The notes under the pieces are model-generated. The model was not told the DNA's origin. It worked only from the letters and a program-made list of their open reading frames with translations, and did not search any database. A stretch of DNA of 38,291 nucleotides from an uncultured Bacilli bacterium (GTDB lineage: Bacteria > Bacillota_I > Bacilli_A > RF39 > UBA660). The DNA lies in assembly GCA_934086485.1 (NCBI GenBank), contig CAKOIF010000014.1, forward strand, positions 1 through 38,291, given 5' to 3'. The position numbers and the translations under genes were made by a program. Below, piece after piece: positions 8,076-15,487 of this stretch (its first letter is position 1; every line of letters starts with the position of its first letter).

Positions 8076-8174
8076 GTGAGTTAGTAGTTCGCTGAGTAAC
8101 TGAAGGGTGCATTATTTGTACCAGCAAGCTTGCCTTGTGGGATCCTTCAGTCAGGGGAAAGCTCACTTTTTTTT
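8075..8174 (+). ncRNA. Predicted rod-shaped structured RNA next to the DUF3800 gene
   Basis: Hand folding of the plus strand gives a nearly continuous stem. The helices are 8075-8082 with 8160-8167 (8 bp, one G-U), 8088-8090 with 8157-8159, 8092-8095 with 8151-8154, a four-base bulge GUAA, then 8100-8108 with 8142-8150 (9 bp, one G-U). The tip (8109-8141) can form small hairpins such as CAAG/CUUG. The outer stem runs directly into eight T residues (8167-8174), as in an intrinsic terminator. A TATAAT lies just upstream. It is much richer in G and C than its surroundings. It overlaps the end of the DUF3800 reading frame on the other strand. It is not 4.5S RNA (no GGAAG...GCAG tip), and is too short for 6S or tmRNA. 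Confidence 0.7.
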
Positions 8175-8888
8175 ATTTGTTAAATAATCAATTAAGTTAT
8201 ATAATTCAAATGCTTTTGCATCACTTGGCACTATTTTAAGACCATAACTTACATAATTATGATTTTTATAATATATATTATTTTTAATTTTATTTATATA
8301 TTCAAAATGTGTATTATTATTGTATTTTAATGATTGAAATAAAGAACTGCAACAACAATCAGCAAGTTGTAAAAGTTTTTTTCTTTCATTTGGAATTATT
8401 TTAATATCTTTGATTAAAGAACTATCAATTTCAAACTTACTATGATTATGATGATTTATATAATTAATTAAATTATTTTTAGATAAATTACCTCGACTAC
8501 TTATAAGTATGTTAGCCTTACCATTGTTTTCTTTCATAATCCAAGTAATTCTCTCAAATAAATATCCACTAAAAAATAAATAAATGTTATTTGAAGGAAT
8601 TAATTTAATACTTTTTGTATCTATTATTACATTAACAATTTTGATATCTAAATTTCCAATTTTTTCCATAATCATAAGTTTATTGGGAAAACCTTTTATA
8701 GAATTCCAATGTAATTGTTTTTTTACATCAATTTCTAAATTGTTCTTAATACAATCTACTTCTTTTGAGATTTCTAAATCTTTATTTTTTGGAACTATTA
8801 TCGCTGTTAAAATAAAGTATTTTGAACCTTTATTTAAACCCTCATCTCCTGCTTCATCAATGTATACATTATAATCTTTGCTGTTCAT
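8163..8888 (-). CDS. DUF3800 family protein (predicted RNase H-like fold)
   Basis: It has the family hallmarks YIDEAGDEG near the N-terminus (Asp11, Glu12) and LLQLADCCC (Asp177). A further acidic residue lies around FERITW (Glu112) and a strand reads ILISSRG. DUF3800 proteins are thought to have an RNase H-like fold and are known to occur beside several classes of structured RNA (the DUF3800 RNA motifs). At 241 residues it is of normal length. Its -10, SD and ATG are supplied by the 33-bp repeat shared with pspC. Its last codons (AAA AAA AAG TGA) are the reverse of the T run of the neighbouring RNA. It is probably a catalytic nuclease-like protein acting with that RNA; this role is inferred. 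Confidence 0.85.
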   Translation of the reverse strand: MNSKDYNVYIDEAGDEGLNKGSKYFILTAIIVPKNKDLEISKEVDCIKNNLEIDVKKQLHWNSIKGFPNKLMIMEKIGNLDIKIVNVIIDTKSIKLIPSNNIYLFFSGYLFERITWIMKENNGKANILISSRGNLSKNNLINYINHHNHSKFEIDSSLIKDIKIIPNERKKLLQLADCCCSSLFQSLKYNNNTHFEYINKIKNNIYYKNHNYVSYGLKIVPSDAKAFELYNLIDYLTNKKK

Positions 8889-8918
8889 TTTATTTCCTCC
8901 ATAATTTAATTATACATT
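8886..8918 (-). repeat. 33-bp direct repeat, DUF3800 copy
   Basis: Exact copy of 7969-8001. It contains the stop codon of tag (8912-8910), TATAAT, GGAGG and the first bases of DUF3800. Removing 8002-8918 would restore a natural tag-pspC junction with one copy of the repeat. Confidence 0.95.
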
Positions 8919-9455
8919 AGATTTATATAAAAAGCACTCTTTTTCATGAGAATAAATAATACCCACTGCTTGTAAAAAAGAATATATAATAACGCTTCCT
9001 ACAAACTTCATTCCTCTTTTTTGTAAATCATTACTTATCGCATCTGAAAGTGGTGAAGTTACTAAATTATTTTCATAATATATTTTATCTTTAGTAAAAG
9101 TGCATAAATACTTATAAAATGAACCATATTCATTTACTATACTTTTAAAAATCTTACTATTATTTATACTAGCAAGTATCTTATTTTTATTACGAATAAT
9201 CCCTTTATCTAATAAAAGATTATTAATTTTATTTTCATCATAATTAATTATTTTATCAATATCAAAATTATCAAAGGCTACTTCAAAATTGTCTATTTTA
9301 TTTAAAATACATTCCCAAGTTAGTCCTGCTTGAAAACTTTCTAAAATAAGCATTTTATATAAATATTCATCACTATTATTTAATTTACCCCATACATTAT
9401 CGTGATAATCAACATACTTTTGATTTTTTAAATTACACCATTTGCATCTATTCAT
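8910..9455 (-). CDS. tag: DNA-3-methyladenine glycosylase I
   Basis: Removes 3-methyladenine from DNA as the first step of base excision repair. The Tag zinc site is complete: Cys4, His18, His170 and Cys174. LESFQAGLTWE (~39-49) carries the conserved Glu39 of the base pocket. 181 residues is normal. The start ATG 9455 has no clear Shine-Dalgarno and lies behind the lepB terminator. Its stop is inside the 33-bp repeat, which suggests that its original downstream neighbour was pspC. Confidence 0.93.
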   Translation of the reverse strand: MNRCKWCNLKNQKYVDYHDNVWGKLNNSDEYLYKMLILESFQAGLTWECILNKIDNFEVAFDNFDIDKIINYDENKINNLLLDKGIIRNKNKILASINNSKIFKSIVNEYGSFYKYLCTFTKDKIYYENNLVTSPLSDAISNDLQKRGMKFVGSVIIYSFLQAVGIIYSHEKECFLYKSNV

Positions 9456-9465
9456 AAGTTACAAA

Positions 9466-9487
9466 AAATAGCATAAAAATGCTATTT
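9466..9487 (-). terminator. Terminator of lepB
   Basis: A 9-bp stem AAATAGCAT/ATGCTATTT with a 4-base loop is followed by T residues on the minus strand. It includes the lepB stop codon. Confidence 0.8.
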
Positions 9488-9970
9488 AACCTTTCCTATT
9501 TTTGAAAAAGGATATAAAACTATTTTAGTTGTTCCCTCAATATATTTTTCATTTATAGGTCCTAATACTCTTGAATCTTTTGAAACAATACGATTATCTC
9601 CAAGAACAAAATACTCATCATCCCCTAAAGTAATTTCATCAAAATCTGAAGTTTCACCACTTCCAAAGTTATCTTTATATTTTTCATCGTTTATAAAAAT
9701 TACCCCATTGATGCATTTAATTTTATCACCAGGCTCACCTATAATTCTTTTTATAATTGCTGATCCTTCAACCTTTTTATCAATAACCACTATATCTTCT
9801 TGGTCAAAAGATTTATCAAGTTTATTTAAGTAAAGTACTTCTCCCTCTTTTAAAGTTGGAACCATACTTGTACCATTGACTCTTACCGGTGTACCTATAA
9901 AAGTTCTTATAAGGATTACTACCACTATTATAATTACATAACTAAGTATTTCTTTAATTATTTTAAACAT
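9482..9970 (-). CDS. lepB: Signal peptidase I
   Basis: A membrane-bound serine/lysine protease that cleaves signal peptides outside the membrane. There is one N-terminal helix (~10-23), then the GTSMVPT box with nucleophile Ser35, box D with Lys73 in IIKRIIGEPGD, and GDN in box E (VLGDNR). 162 residues matches small Gram-positive enzymes. It lies behind rplS, a common arrangement, but an intrinsic terminator separates them, so expression may be partly uncoupled. It is the only signal peptidase in the window and could process the TasA-like protein at 29920-30600. Confidence 0.94.
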   Translation of the reverse strand: MFKIIKEILSYVIIIVVVILIRTFIGTPVRVNGTSMVPTLKEGEVLYLNKLDKSFDQEDIVVIDKKVEGSAIIKRIIGEPGDKIKCINGVIFINDEKYKDNFGSGETSDFDEITLGDDEYFVLGDNRIVSKDSRVLGPINEKYIEGTTKIVLYPFSKIGKVK

Positions 9971-9994
9971 TTTATTCCTTTCTTAAAAATAAAA

Positions 9995-10023
9995 TTAAGG
10001 AAAGTATTAATTTCTTTCCTTAA
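9995..10023 (-). terminator. Terminator between rplS and lepB
   Basis: A perfect 10-bp stem (9995-10004 with 10014-10023) is followed on the minus strand by TTTTATTTTT. The rplS stop codon is in the loop, so translation of the last rplS codons may compete with hairpin formation and let some transcripts reach lepB. Confidence 0.82.
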
Positions 10024-10348
10024 CTTTGTATTCTTTAGACATATTTTTAATAAAGTTAAGTTTTGCTCTTCTAACTTTACCTTTTCTAATAACTGTTATT
10101 TTATCAATTGTTGGTGCATTAACAGGGAAAATTCTTGTTACAGCAACTGTACCACTTTTTTTTCTAACAGAGAAAGTTTCTGAAACACTTCCACCTTTTT
10201 TAGCAACAACTAGTCCTTCGAAAGCTTGGATTCTTTCTTTTTTTCCTTCTTTTACCCAAACATCAACTCTAACAGTATCTCCAACACGGAATTCTGGAAT
10301 GTCTTTACGAATATGTTTTTCATTAATTTTGTCTACTAAATTAGCCAT
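10007..10348 (-). CDS. rplS: 50S ribosomal protein L19
   Basis: A structural protein of the large subunit at the 30S-50S interface. The whole length matches L19: FRVGDTVRVDVWVKEG, RIQAFEGLVVA, SETFSVRK, VTRIFPVNAP, and the basic tail KVRRAKL. 113 residues is normal. The start ATG 10348 follows AAGGAAGGAA. It has its own strong promoter and a leader hairpin. Confidence 0.97.
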   Translation of the reverse strand: MANLVDKINEKHIRKDIPEFRVGDTVRVDVWVKEGKKERIQAFEGLVVAKKGGSVSETFSVRKKSGTVAVTRIFPVNAPTIDKITVIRKGKVRRAKLNFIKNMSKEYKVKERN

Positions 10349-10382
10349 TTTAATTCCTTCCTTTCTATATATTTTTATTACC

Positions 10383-10418
10383 TGTAATCATTAAATAATA
10401 TTTTTTAAGCGGATTACA
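10383..10418 (-). ncRNA. Candidate L19 leader hairpin in the rplS 5' UTR
   Basis: TGTAATC and GATTACA pair over seven bases around a 22-base loop, in the roughly 80-nt leader between the promoter and rplS. Low-GC Gram-positives are known to carry a short autoregulatory L19 leader at this place. Position and size fit; the match to the known motif was not computed. Confidence 0.5.
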
Positions 10419-10437
10419 TACCTTTTGGGCTAGAAGT

Positions 10438-10466
10438 ATTATAGCATACTATTTTAACAGTTTCAA
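10438..10466 (-). promoter_or_regulatory. rplS promoter
   Basis: TTGAAA (10466-10461) and a consensus TATAAT (10443-10438) are spaced by exactly 17 bp. It starts next to the end of the AI-2E transporter gene. Confidence 0.85.
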
Positions 10467-10470
10467 GCAC

Positions 10471-11604
10471 CTAGTATGCAGTATTTTTTCTTTTTCGAGA
10501 AATAAATATAATAATTTCTTTAATTATGGACATACAAGGAGTTGCAATAATCATACCTACTATTCCAAAGAAATATCCAAATAAAAGTAAACCAACAATA
10601 ATTGTAATTGGCGAAAGCTGCATTGCTTTACTCATAACAACTGGCTGAAGTACATAACTTTCCACTAATTGAACAATTATTGCCACTACTAAAGTAGCAA
10701 AACCTATAATTGGACTTTGAGTAAATCCAACGATAACTGCGGCAGCACCACCAATATATGGTCCAATATAAGGAATTAAATCCGTAATACCACAGAAAAG
10801 TCCAAAAAGTACGGCAGCATTTAATCCTACAATTGCAAAGCCAATAGTATCACAAACAAATACCATAAAGGCAACAAGTAAAGTTCCATTAACAACTTTT
10901 CTTGCATTATAACCAATATTATTTAAAAGTTTAACATAATCATCAGCACCTTTTTTCTTTAAGAACTTTTCAAATGAAAAAGTAATATTATCAAAATCCA
11001 TAAGCATATAAATCATTATAACTAGTGAAAGAGCAATAATACCAACCGCAGAAATAAGTGACTTAACAACGTTTATCAAACTATTAGGAAGTTTTGTTGT
11101 AATTGAAACAATCATATTTTGACCAGATTCAATAATACTTTTCTTTAAAGCTCCAATATCAAGTCCACTTATATCTACTTTATCTAAACTTTTTGATATC
11201 AAATTTGTAAAGTTTGAAAAAACTGATGGAAGCATATTAATTAAATCATTTATTTGTTTATAAAGTACTGGTACAAAAATATAAATGAATAAAATTATAA
11301 ATCCTGCGACTAAAATAAATATTAAAATAGCACTTAATGCCTTATTCATTCCTTTATCTACTAATTTTTTCTGAAGTGGATAAAAAAGCCATGTTAAAAT
11401 AAAACCTATAAAAAGTGGTGAAATAACCTTAACTACTCCACTTACAAGGTTAAAAAGTTTTAGTTCTCTTATTGCAATTAAAATGCCTAGAACAACTGCC
11501 ACTATTAAGCAAACATAAAATACTCTAAGCATTTTTTTAGATAAAAAAATTATTTCATTTAATCCATCTGTATCAATTTCTTTATTATTATTTCTTCTAA
11601 ACAT
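10471..11604 (-). CDS. AI-2E family transporter (membrane protein)
   Basis: A polytopic membrane protein with paired hydrophobic segments from residue ~28, the central amphipathic region typical of PF01594, and the conserved C-terminal stretch YIGPYIGG...GFTQSP. ...LQPVVMSKAM and GIVGMIIATP follow. Members are linked to autoinducer-2 export, Na+/H+ exchange or general efflux; the substrate cannot be inferred. It is monocistronic with its own promoter, and the start ATG 11604 lies behind AGGAAGAGG. Confidence 0.85.
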   Translation of the reverse strand: MFRRNNNKEIDTDGLNEIIFLSKKMLRVFYVCLIVAVVLGILIAIRELKLFNLVSGVVKVISPLFIGFILTWLFYPLQKKLVDKGMNKALSAILIFILVAGFIILFIYIFVPVLYKQINDLINMLPSVFSNFTNLISKSLDKVDISGLDIGALKKSIIESGQNMIVSITTKLPNSLINVVKSLISAVGIIALSLVIMIYMLMDFDNITFSFEKFLKKKGADDYVKLLNNIGYNARKVVNGTLLVAFMVFVCDTIGFAIVGLNAAVLFGLFCGITDLIPYIGPYIGGAAAVIVGFTQSPIIGFATLVVAIIVQLVESYVLQPVVMSKAMQLSPITIIVGLLLFGYFFGIVGMIIATPCMSIIKEIIIFISRKRKNTAY

Positions 11605-11624
11605 AAATACCTCTTCCTAATAAT

Positions 11625-11653
11625 ATTATATATATTTTACTATTTTTATTCAA
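11625..11653 (-). promoter_or_regulatory. Promoter of the AI-2E transporter gene
   Basis: TTGAAT (11653-11648) and TATAAT (11630-11625) with 17-bp spacing lie upstream of the transporter start. Confidence 0.7.
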
Positions 11654-11686
11654 TATTACAGCAAACTATTTTTCATTTAAAATAAA

Positions 11687-11713
11687 ATAACTAAAGACTT
11701 TATCCTTAGTTAT
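11687..11713 (-). terminator. Terminator after the 11706 gene
   Basis: An 8-bp stem ATAACTAA/TTAGTTAT is followed by TTTATTTT on the minus strand. It overlaps the stop codon of the gene at 11706. Confidence 0.7.
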
Positions 11714-12224
11714 CATTTTTCAATACTCTTTTTTCCTCTTTTTCTCTTACGATTTTTTCAATATAAACATAAATCATACGAAGATCTAAATAGTTTAATT
11801 TGCAAAGTACATCTAATATTTTTTGTATATCTTTTAAGGACATTGCACTTTTCATCATATTTATAAGTTCTTCATCTTTTACATACTTTAGAAATATATT
11901 ATAAAACTTATTCATCATTAGTCTATCTTCAATATTATTAATGAAAAAATCATCCAACAGTAAATTGTCATCCTTAGTTAAAACTTTAAATCTAAACCTT
12001 TTATCATTAATTACGTATAATTTTCCATTTAAGAAGCTATCTGGTAATAAATTATTTTGAATAATCATATTCATAAGCTCTTCATACGTATATTCTTTAG
12101 TAAATGAATCAATTAATTCAATGCTTGAAAAGTTCATATTACTTTTAAGTAATATATTTATATCAATTGGCATGAATTCTTTTGGCCTTGCCTCGACAAC
12201 TAAATAATAAATATTTTTATCCAT
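11706..12224 (-). CDS. Protein of unknown function (172 residues)
   Basis: No family is recognised. It is soluble, with a beta-containing N-terminal half (YYLVVEARPKEFMPIDINIL) and a helical C-terminal half ending in a charged EKIVREKEEKR tail. It has its own promoter with near-consensus boxes and its own terminator, so it is a single-gene unit. Confidence 0.7.
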   Translation of the reverse strand: MDKNIYYLVVEARPKEFMPIDINILLKSNMNFSSIELIDSFTKEYTYEELMNMIIQNNLLPDSFLNGKLYVINDKRFRFKVLTKDDNLLLDDFFINNIEDRLMMNKFYNIFLKYVKDEELINMMKSAMSLKDIQKILDVLCKLNYLDLRMIYVYIEKIVREKEEKRVLKNDN

Positions 12225-12256
12225 AATACATCACTCCATTTTTTGGATAAGATAGT

Positions 12257-12286
12257 ATTTTATCACGATATTTATTTTGTTGTCAA
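12257..12286 (-). promoter_or_regulatory. Promoter of the 172-residue unknown gene
   Basis: TTGACA (12286-12281) and TAAAAT (12262-12257) with 18-bp spacing. The -35 abuts the stop codon of ftsW. Confidence 0.75.
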
Positions 12287-13441
12287 TTAGATAGCCATAA
12301 TTTCTCTTTTAAGTTTATTTTTTTTATTTTCAATTGAAACTCTTTCAGTTACAAATATTAAAAATATTGCATTTAATGTATAACTTCCTCCATAAGATAA
12401 AAATGGAAGTGGTACACCAGTAAGTGGTATCATTGCAAGAAGGCCAAATAAATTTATAAATATATGTAATGTAAAATACCAAAATGTACCATATGCTAAA
12501 ATACTTGTTCTTAAATTATCACTTCTTTTAGCAATCTTGAATATTTTATACAAAATAACTCCATAAAGTAATATTGTTAGTGCTCCAACAATTGAACCTA
12601 ATTCCTCACAAATAATTGGAAATATCATATCAGTATGACTTTCTGGTAAGTATAAATATTTTTGAGAACTTTGGCCAAGACCTACTCCAAAAAGGCCACC
12701 ATTTGATATAGCAATTAATGCATTACAAACTTGATAACCACTTTCCTCTTGATAACGTGTACAAGGTGCTTTAAAATTAAGCCTTGAAAGTTTATTACTA
12801 GATAAAATATTACCACCTTTATATAAAAGTGCTAATGCTAAAATAACAATTCCAATTACAAAAATTTTCATAATTTTTAAAATGTTTTTCTTGATCATTG
12901 GTACAGATAAAAAGGTTAAAATTGCAATTGCTCCAATAATTGCAGCACTTCCCCAGTCTGGTTGCAAAAGTGTAAGAAGCATATAAATTCCGGCAAGTAG
13001 TAAGGGAATAAAATATAACGACAAATTTTTAGTATTTTTCTTTGATAAATTATTATAAAATACTGCCATAAATAGTATTAAAGCAGATTTTGCAAATTCA
13101 CTTGGTTGCAGATTAAAAGGTCCTATTGCTATCCAGCTTTGAGCATTACCAGCAATTTTACCTTTAACAAGAACATACATAAGTAAAATAAGCACACCAA
13201 GAGAATATAAATATGCTAAAAACTTATATCTATTTGTTGGAAAAAGTGTTACAAAAAAACCAAAGACAAAACCTACCACTAAAACAATAAGTTGCCTTAC
13301 AAAAAAATGATTTGGTGCAACATAATATCTAAGTATAGTCGAAGCACTCGAAGCAGAATAAATCATTACAAGACCAAAAATACACATAAGTGTAACTAAA
13401 AACAAAAGTAATTTATCTATTTTTCTTAAATCATCTTTCAT
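12287..13441 (-). CDS. ftsW: FtsW/RodA/SpoVE-family peptidoglycan polymerase (SEDS)
   Basis: A SEDS glycosyltransferase that polymerises lipid II for cell-wall growth. It has about ten transmembrane helices. Signature segments are LQPSEFAK (~117-124), LLQPDWGS, GLFGVGLGQSSQK (FtsW-like), LPESHTDMIFPI and TGVPLPFLSYGGS. The wide GLGQS plus PESHTD signature favours FtsW/SpoVE over RodA. An extra Cys-containing stretch (APCTRYQEESGYQVC) sits in the large extracytoplasmic loop before the GYQ motif. No clear Shine-Dalgarno precedes ATG 13441. The exact paralogue is uncertain. Confidence 0.88.
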   Translation of the reverse strand: MKDDLRKIDKLLLFLVTLMCIFGLVMIYSASSASTILRYYVAPNHFFVRQLIVLVVGFVFGFFVTLFPTNRYKFLAYLYSLGVLILLMYVLVKGKIAGNAQSWIAIGPFNLQPSEFAKSALILFMAVFYNNLSKKNTKNLSLYFIPLLLAGIYMLLTLLQPDWGSAAIIGAIAILTFLSVPMIKKNILKIMKIFVIGIVILALALLYKGGNILSSNKLSRLNFKAPCTRYQEESGYQVCNALIAISNGGLFGVGLGQSSQKYLYLPESHTDMIFPIICEELGSIVGALTILLYGVILYKIFKIAKRSDNLRTSILAYGTFWYFTLHIFINLFGLLAMIPLTGVPLPFLSYGGSYTLNAIFLIFVTERVSIENKKNKLKREIMAI

Positions 13442-13526
13442 AATATTATGATATCATTTTTTTTCTAATAAGTAAATTATAAAAATTTTTAATATTTAAT
13501 CACAAAAAAAAAAATTATGTATATTT

Positions 13527-13549
13527 TATAATAGATACATAAAGGAGGT
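13527..13549 (+). promoter_or_regulatory. -10 and strong SD of the YjcZ-like peptide gene
   Basis: TATAAT (13527-13532) is followed by AAAGGAGG (13541-13548), eight bases before the ATG at 13557. No clear -35 is seen in the A-rich stretch upstream. Confidence 0.6.
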
Positions 13550-13556
13550 TATTAAA

Positions 13557-13745
13557 ATGTATTACTACGGAAATAATGGCTATTACCCTGCTTATGGTCA
13601 AACTCAAACTCCTTGCTGTGGTGGCACATATGGTGGATATACAACTGGTTATGGAATGGGTGCCGCTATTTGGATAGTACTTTTTATACTACTTGTAATA
13701 ATCATTGGAGCATGGGGATTTGGTAATCAAGGCCCAAATAATTAA
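13557..13745 (+). CDS. Small YjcZ-like membrane peptide
   Basis: 62 residues: a Gly/Tyr-rich N-terminus with a CC pair, then one hydrophobic helix (IWIVLFILLVIIIGAWGFG). This GYG-then-VLFILLVII pattern resembles the YjcZ family of short sporulation-associated Bacilli proteins, but the N-terminal half is longer and richer in Tyr and Gln. It is a single-gene unit with a strong SD and an immediate terminator, implying high expression. Function unknown. Confidence 0.75.
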   Translation: MYYYGNNGYYPAYGQTQTPCCGGTYGGYTTGYGMGAAIWIVLFILLVIIIGAWGFGNQGPNN

Positions 13746-13747
13746 GG

Positions 13748-13769
13748 GAAAGGGAAACCTTTCTTTTTT
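13748..13769 (+). terminator. Terminator of the YjcZ-like gene
   Basis: GAAAGG, the tetraloop GAAA and CCTTTC are followed by six T residues, three bases after the stop codon. Confidence 0.85.
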
Positions 13770-13824
13770 ATTTGCCTTATTACCTTTTTTTTGGTAAAAT
13801 ATACATTGCAAAGGGGATGCTAAC

Positions 13825-14376
13825 ATGAAAATACCTAATTTAAATATTTTAGATGAAAAAAATAAAATTTTAAGAACAATTTCTAAAGAGGTAGTCTTCC
13901 CTCTTTCAAGCGAAGATGAAAAATTAATATTTGATGCAATTAAATATTTAGAATTATCTCAAGATGATGATATTGCAGAAAAATACGATTTAAGAGCGGG
14001 CATGGGACTTGCTTTTGTCCAGCTTGGAGTTCCAAAAAGAATATTTGTTATTGCTAATAAAAATGAAGACGATACTTTCGAAGAACATATTGTAATTAAT
14101 CCAGTTATTAAATCTGCTTCCGAAGAACTTGTATATGTTGGTGAGGGTGAAGGTTGTTTATCTATAAATAGACCTACAACAGGAATTGTTCCAAGACATG
14201 CAAGAGTAAATGTTGAATATCAAGATATAAAAGGTAATAAACAAACTATCAGAGTTCGCGAAGATATTGCTGTTGCCTTTCAACATGAAATAGACCATTT
14301 AAATGGTATTCTATTCGTAGATAAAATTGATAAAAAAGATCCATTCAAAGGAAAAGATCAAATGCGTGAAATTTGA
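13825..14376 (+). CDS. def: Peptide deformylase
   Basis: Removes the formyl group from nascent N-terminal methionine. The metal-binding residues are Cys111 in GEGCLS and His154/His158 in QHEIDH, with catalytic Glu155. Motif 1 reads GMGLAFVQLGV in place of the usual GxGLAAxQ. 183 residues fits the Gram-positive class 2 type. The gene is preceded by GGGG and closed by a terminator that overlaps its stop. Confidence 0.94.
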   Translation: MKIPNLNILDEKNKILRTISKEVVFPLSSEDEKLIFDAIKYLELSQDDDIAEKYDLRAGMGLAFVQLGVPKRIFVIANKNEDDTFEEHIVINPVIKSASEELVYVGEGEGCLSINRPTTGIVPRHARVNVEYQDIKGNKQTIRVREDIAVAFQHEIDHLNGILFVDKIDKKDPFKGKDQMREI

Positions 14377-14382
14377 TCTTTT
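14352..14382. terminator. Bidirectional terminator between def and cotJC
   Basis: A 12-bp arm (14352-14363) pairs with 14371-14382 around a short loop, with T runs on the plus strand and A-rich flanks serving the minus strand. It overlaps the def stop codon. Confidence 0.8.
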
Positions 14383-14387
14383 TTTAT

Positions 14388-14945
14388 TTAATATCCTTTA
14401 TTTTTATAATAATCGTATAACTCTTTGAATCTATTAAAGTGAACTACCTCTCTTTGTCTTAAAAAAAGTAGTGGTCCAACAATATCTTCATCATTTGTTT
14501 GATTTATTAATCCTTCATAAGTTGCTCTAGCTTTTTCCTCTGCCGCCATATCCTCAGATATATTGGCAAGAATATCACCAGTTACTGCAAAGTATGCACA
14601 TGTAAATGGATTTCCTGTAGCATCAACTGGGAATATACCTACTCCATGTTCTGTATAATAGCTTCCAAGACCTGCTTTTTCAAGTTCATCAATTGTCGCA
14701 TTTTTTGTAAGCTCGTGAACCATCGTACATATCATTTCAACGTGGCCAAGTTCCTCAGTGGCAATATCATTTAAAAGTGCTCTTCCCTTATCATCAGGCA
14801 TTGTAAACTTTTGTGAAAAATATCTCATTGCAGCACTAAGTTCACCATTAGGACCTCCAAATTGAGTAATTAAATATTTTGCCATTTTTAAATCTTTTTT
14901 AGTAATATTTATTGGATAAGCAAGTTTTTTATCATATTTAAACAT
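14388..14945 (-). CDS. cotJC: Manganese catalase-family spore-coat protein CotJC
   Basis: A ferritin-like four-helix protein with the ligands of a dinuclear manganese site: Glu in GELSAAMRYF, EELGHVE, EDMAAEEKA and REVVHF. It probably degrades H2O2. The start is ATG 14945 (MFKYDKKLAYPI, as in other CotJC). Upstream in-frame ATGs at 14954 and 14981 would lack a spaced SD. Length is then 185 residues. It overlaps the cotJB stop by 8 bp. Confidence 0.9.
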   Translation of the reverse strand: MFKYDKKLAYPINITKKDLKMAKYLITQFGGPNGELSAAMRYFSQKFTMPDDKGRALLNDIATEELGHVEMICTMVHELTKNATIDELEKAGLGSYYTEHGVGIFPVDATGNPFTCAYFAVTGDILANISEDMAAEEKARATYEGLINQTNDEDIVGPLLFLRQREVVHFNRFKELYDYYKNKGY

Positions 14946-15375
14946 ATTTTCCATCCTCACTTTCCCAAGGCCATGAGCCATTTACCCATTTAAATGAATT
15001 ATAATTATTTCCTTTGGTATAACAAAGTGGTCCATATTTTGTTTCATATTCTTTAGAGTATTTTTCAAGTTTTTCACACCACATTTTATATTTTGCAAAT
15101 AAATTTTCATCATTTGGATTTAAATCAAGTGCTAAAACATAATCATTTATCGCAAAAGATGCCTCCATTACTTTAAATAAATCTTTATCTTTTTCTGTTT
15201 TAAGTTTTGGTATTAAATAAGTATAGTTTTTATAAGGTTTATATTCTTTTGGAAACATGTTTCCCTTTAAGAAGCCTTCATCTTTTTCTTCATACTTTTT
15301 ACTAAAATCTAAACCAGGAAAATTATAAAGCATATCATTATAGCCATTAAAATAGCTATCACTATCAAATAACAT
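14938..15375 (-). CDS. cotJB: CotJB-type protein with a fused CotJA-like N-terminus
   Basis: The C-terminal half matches CotJB: a helical LFKVMEASFAINDYVLALDL segment, NPND, then YGPLCY and WPWE at the end. The N-terminal half contains GNMFPKEYKPY, which resembles the core motif of CotJA, normally a separate protein encoded just upstream. No separate cotJA is present. The chosen start is ATG 15375, five bases behind AGGGAGAA; an ATG seven codons upstream precedes this SD. Length is 145 residues. It is paired with cotJC, whose products interact in the inner spore coat of Bacillus. Whether this organism sporulates is not shown. Confidence 0.8.
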   Translation of the reverse strand: MLFDSDSYFNGYNDMLYNFPGLDFSKKYEEKDEGFLKGNMFPKEYKPYKNYTYLIPKLKTEKDKDLFKVMEASFAINDYVLALDLNPNDENLFAKYKMWCEKLEKYSKEYETKYGPLCYTKGNNYNSFKWVNGSWPWESEDGKYV

Positions 15376-15445
15376 TTCTTTTCTCCCTTCATACATAAAT
15401 TATGTAACTTAGGAAAAATGCATTAGTTTTTTAGCCTATAAAAAA

Positions 15446-15469
15446 GAAACCCAATGTTAAAAAGGTTTC
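15446..15469 (-). terminator. Terminator downstream of the tandem repeat
   Basis: On the minus strand GAAACC/GGTTTC with a 12-base loop is followed by six T residues. No protein gene ends here on this strand, so it probably ends a small RNA covering the tandem repeat. The loop contains TTAACATT, complementary to AATGTTAA in each repeat unit. Confidence 0.65.
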
Positions 15470-15487
15470 CATTCATTTACAACCCTA

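Noticed and set aside
8100..8150. T-box-like string (AAGGGTGCATTATTTGTACC) in the RNA near DUF3800
   Set aside because: The AGGGTGGNACCGCG core is not matched, no specifier stem is present, and the downstream gene is on the other strand and not amino-acid related.
8072..8174. 4.5S/SRP RNA or 6S RNA
   Set aside because: The SRP tip motif with GGAAG and GCAG is absent on both strands, and at ~95 nt it is far too short for 6S RNA.
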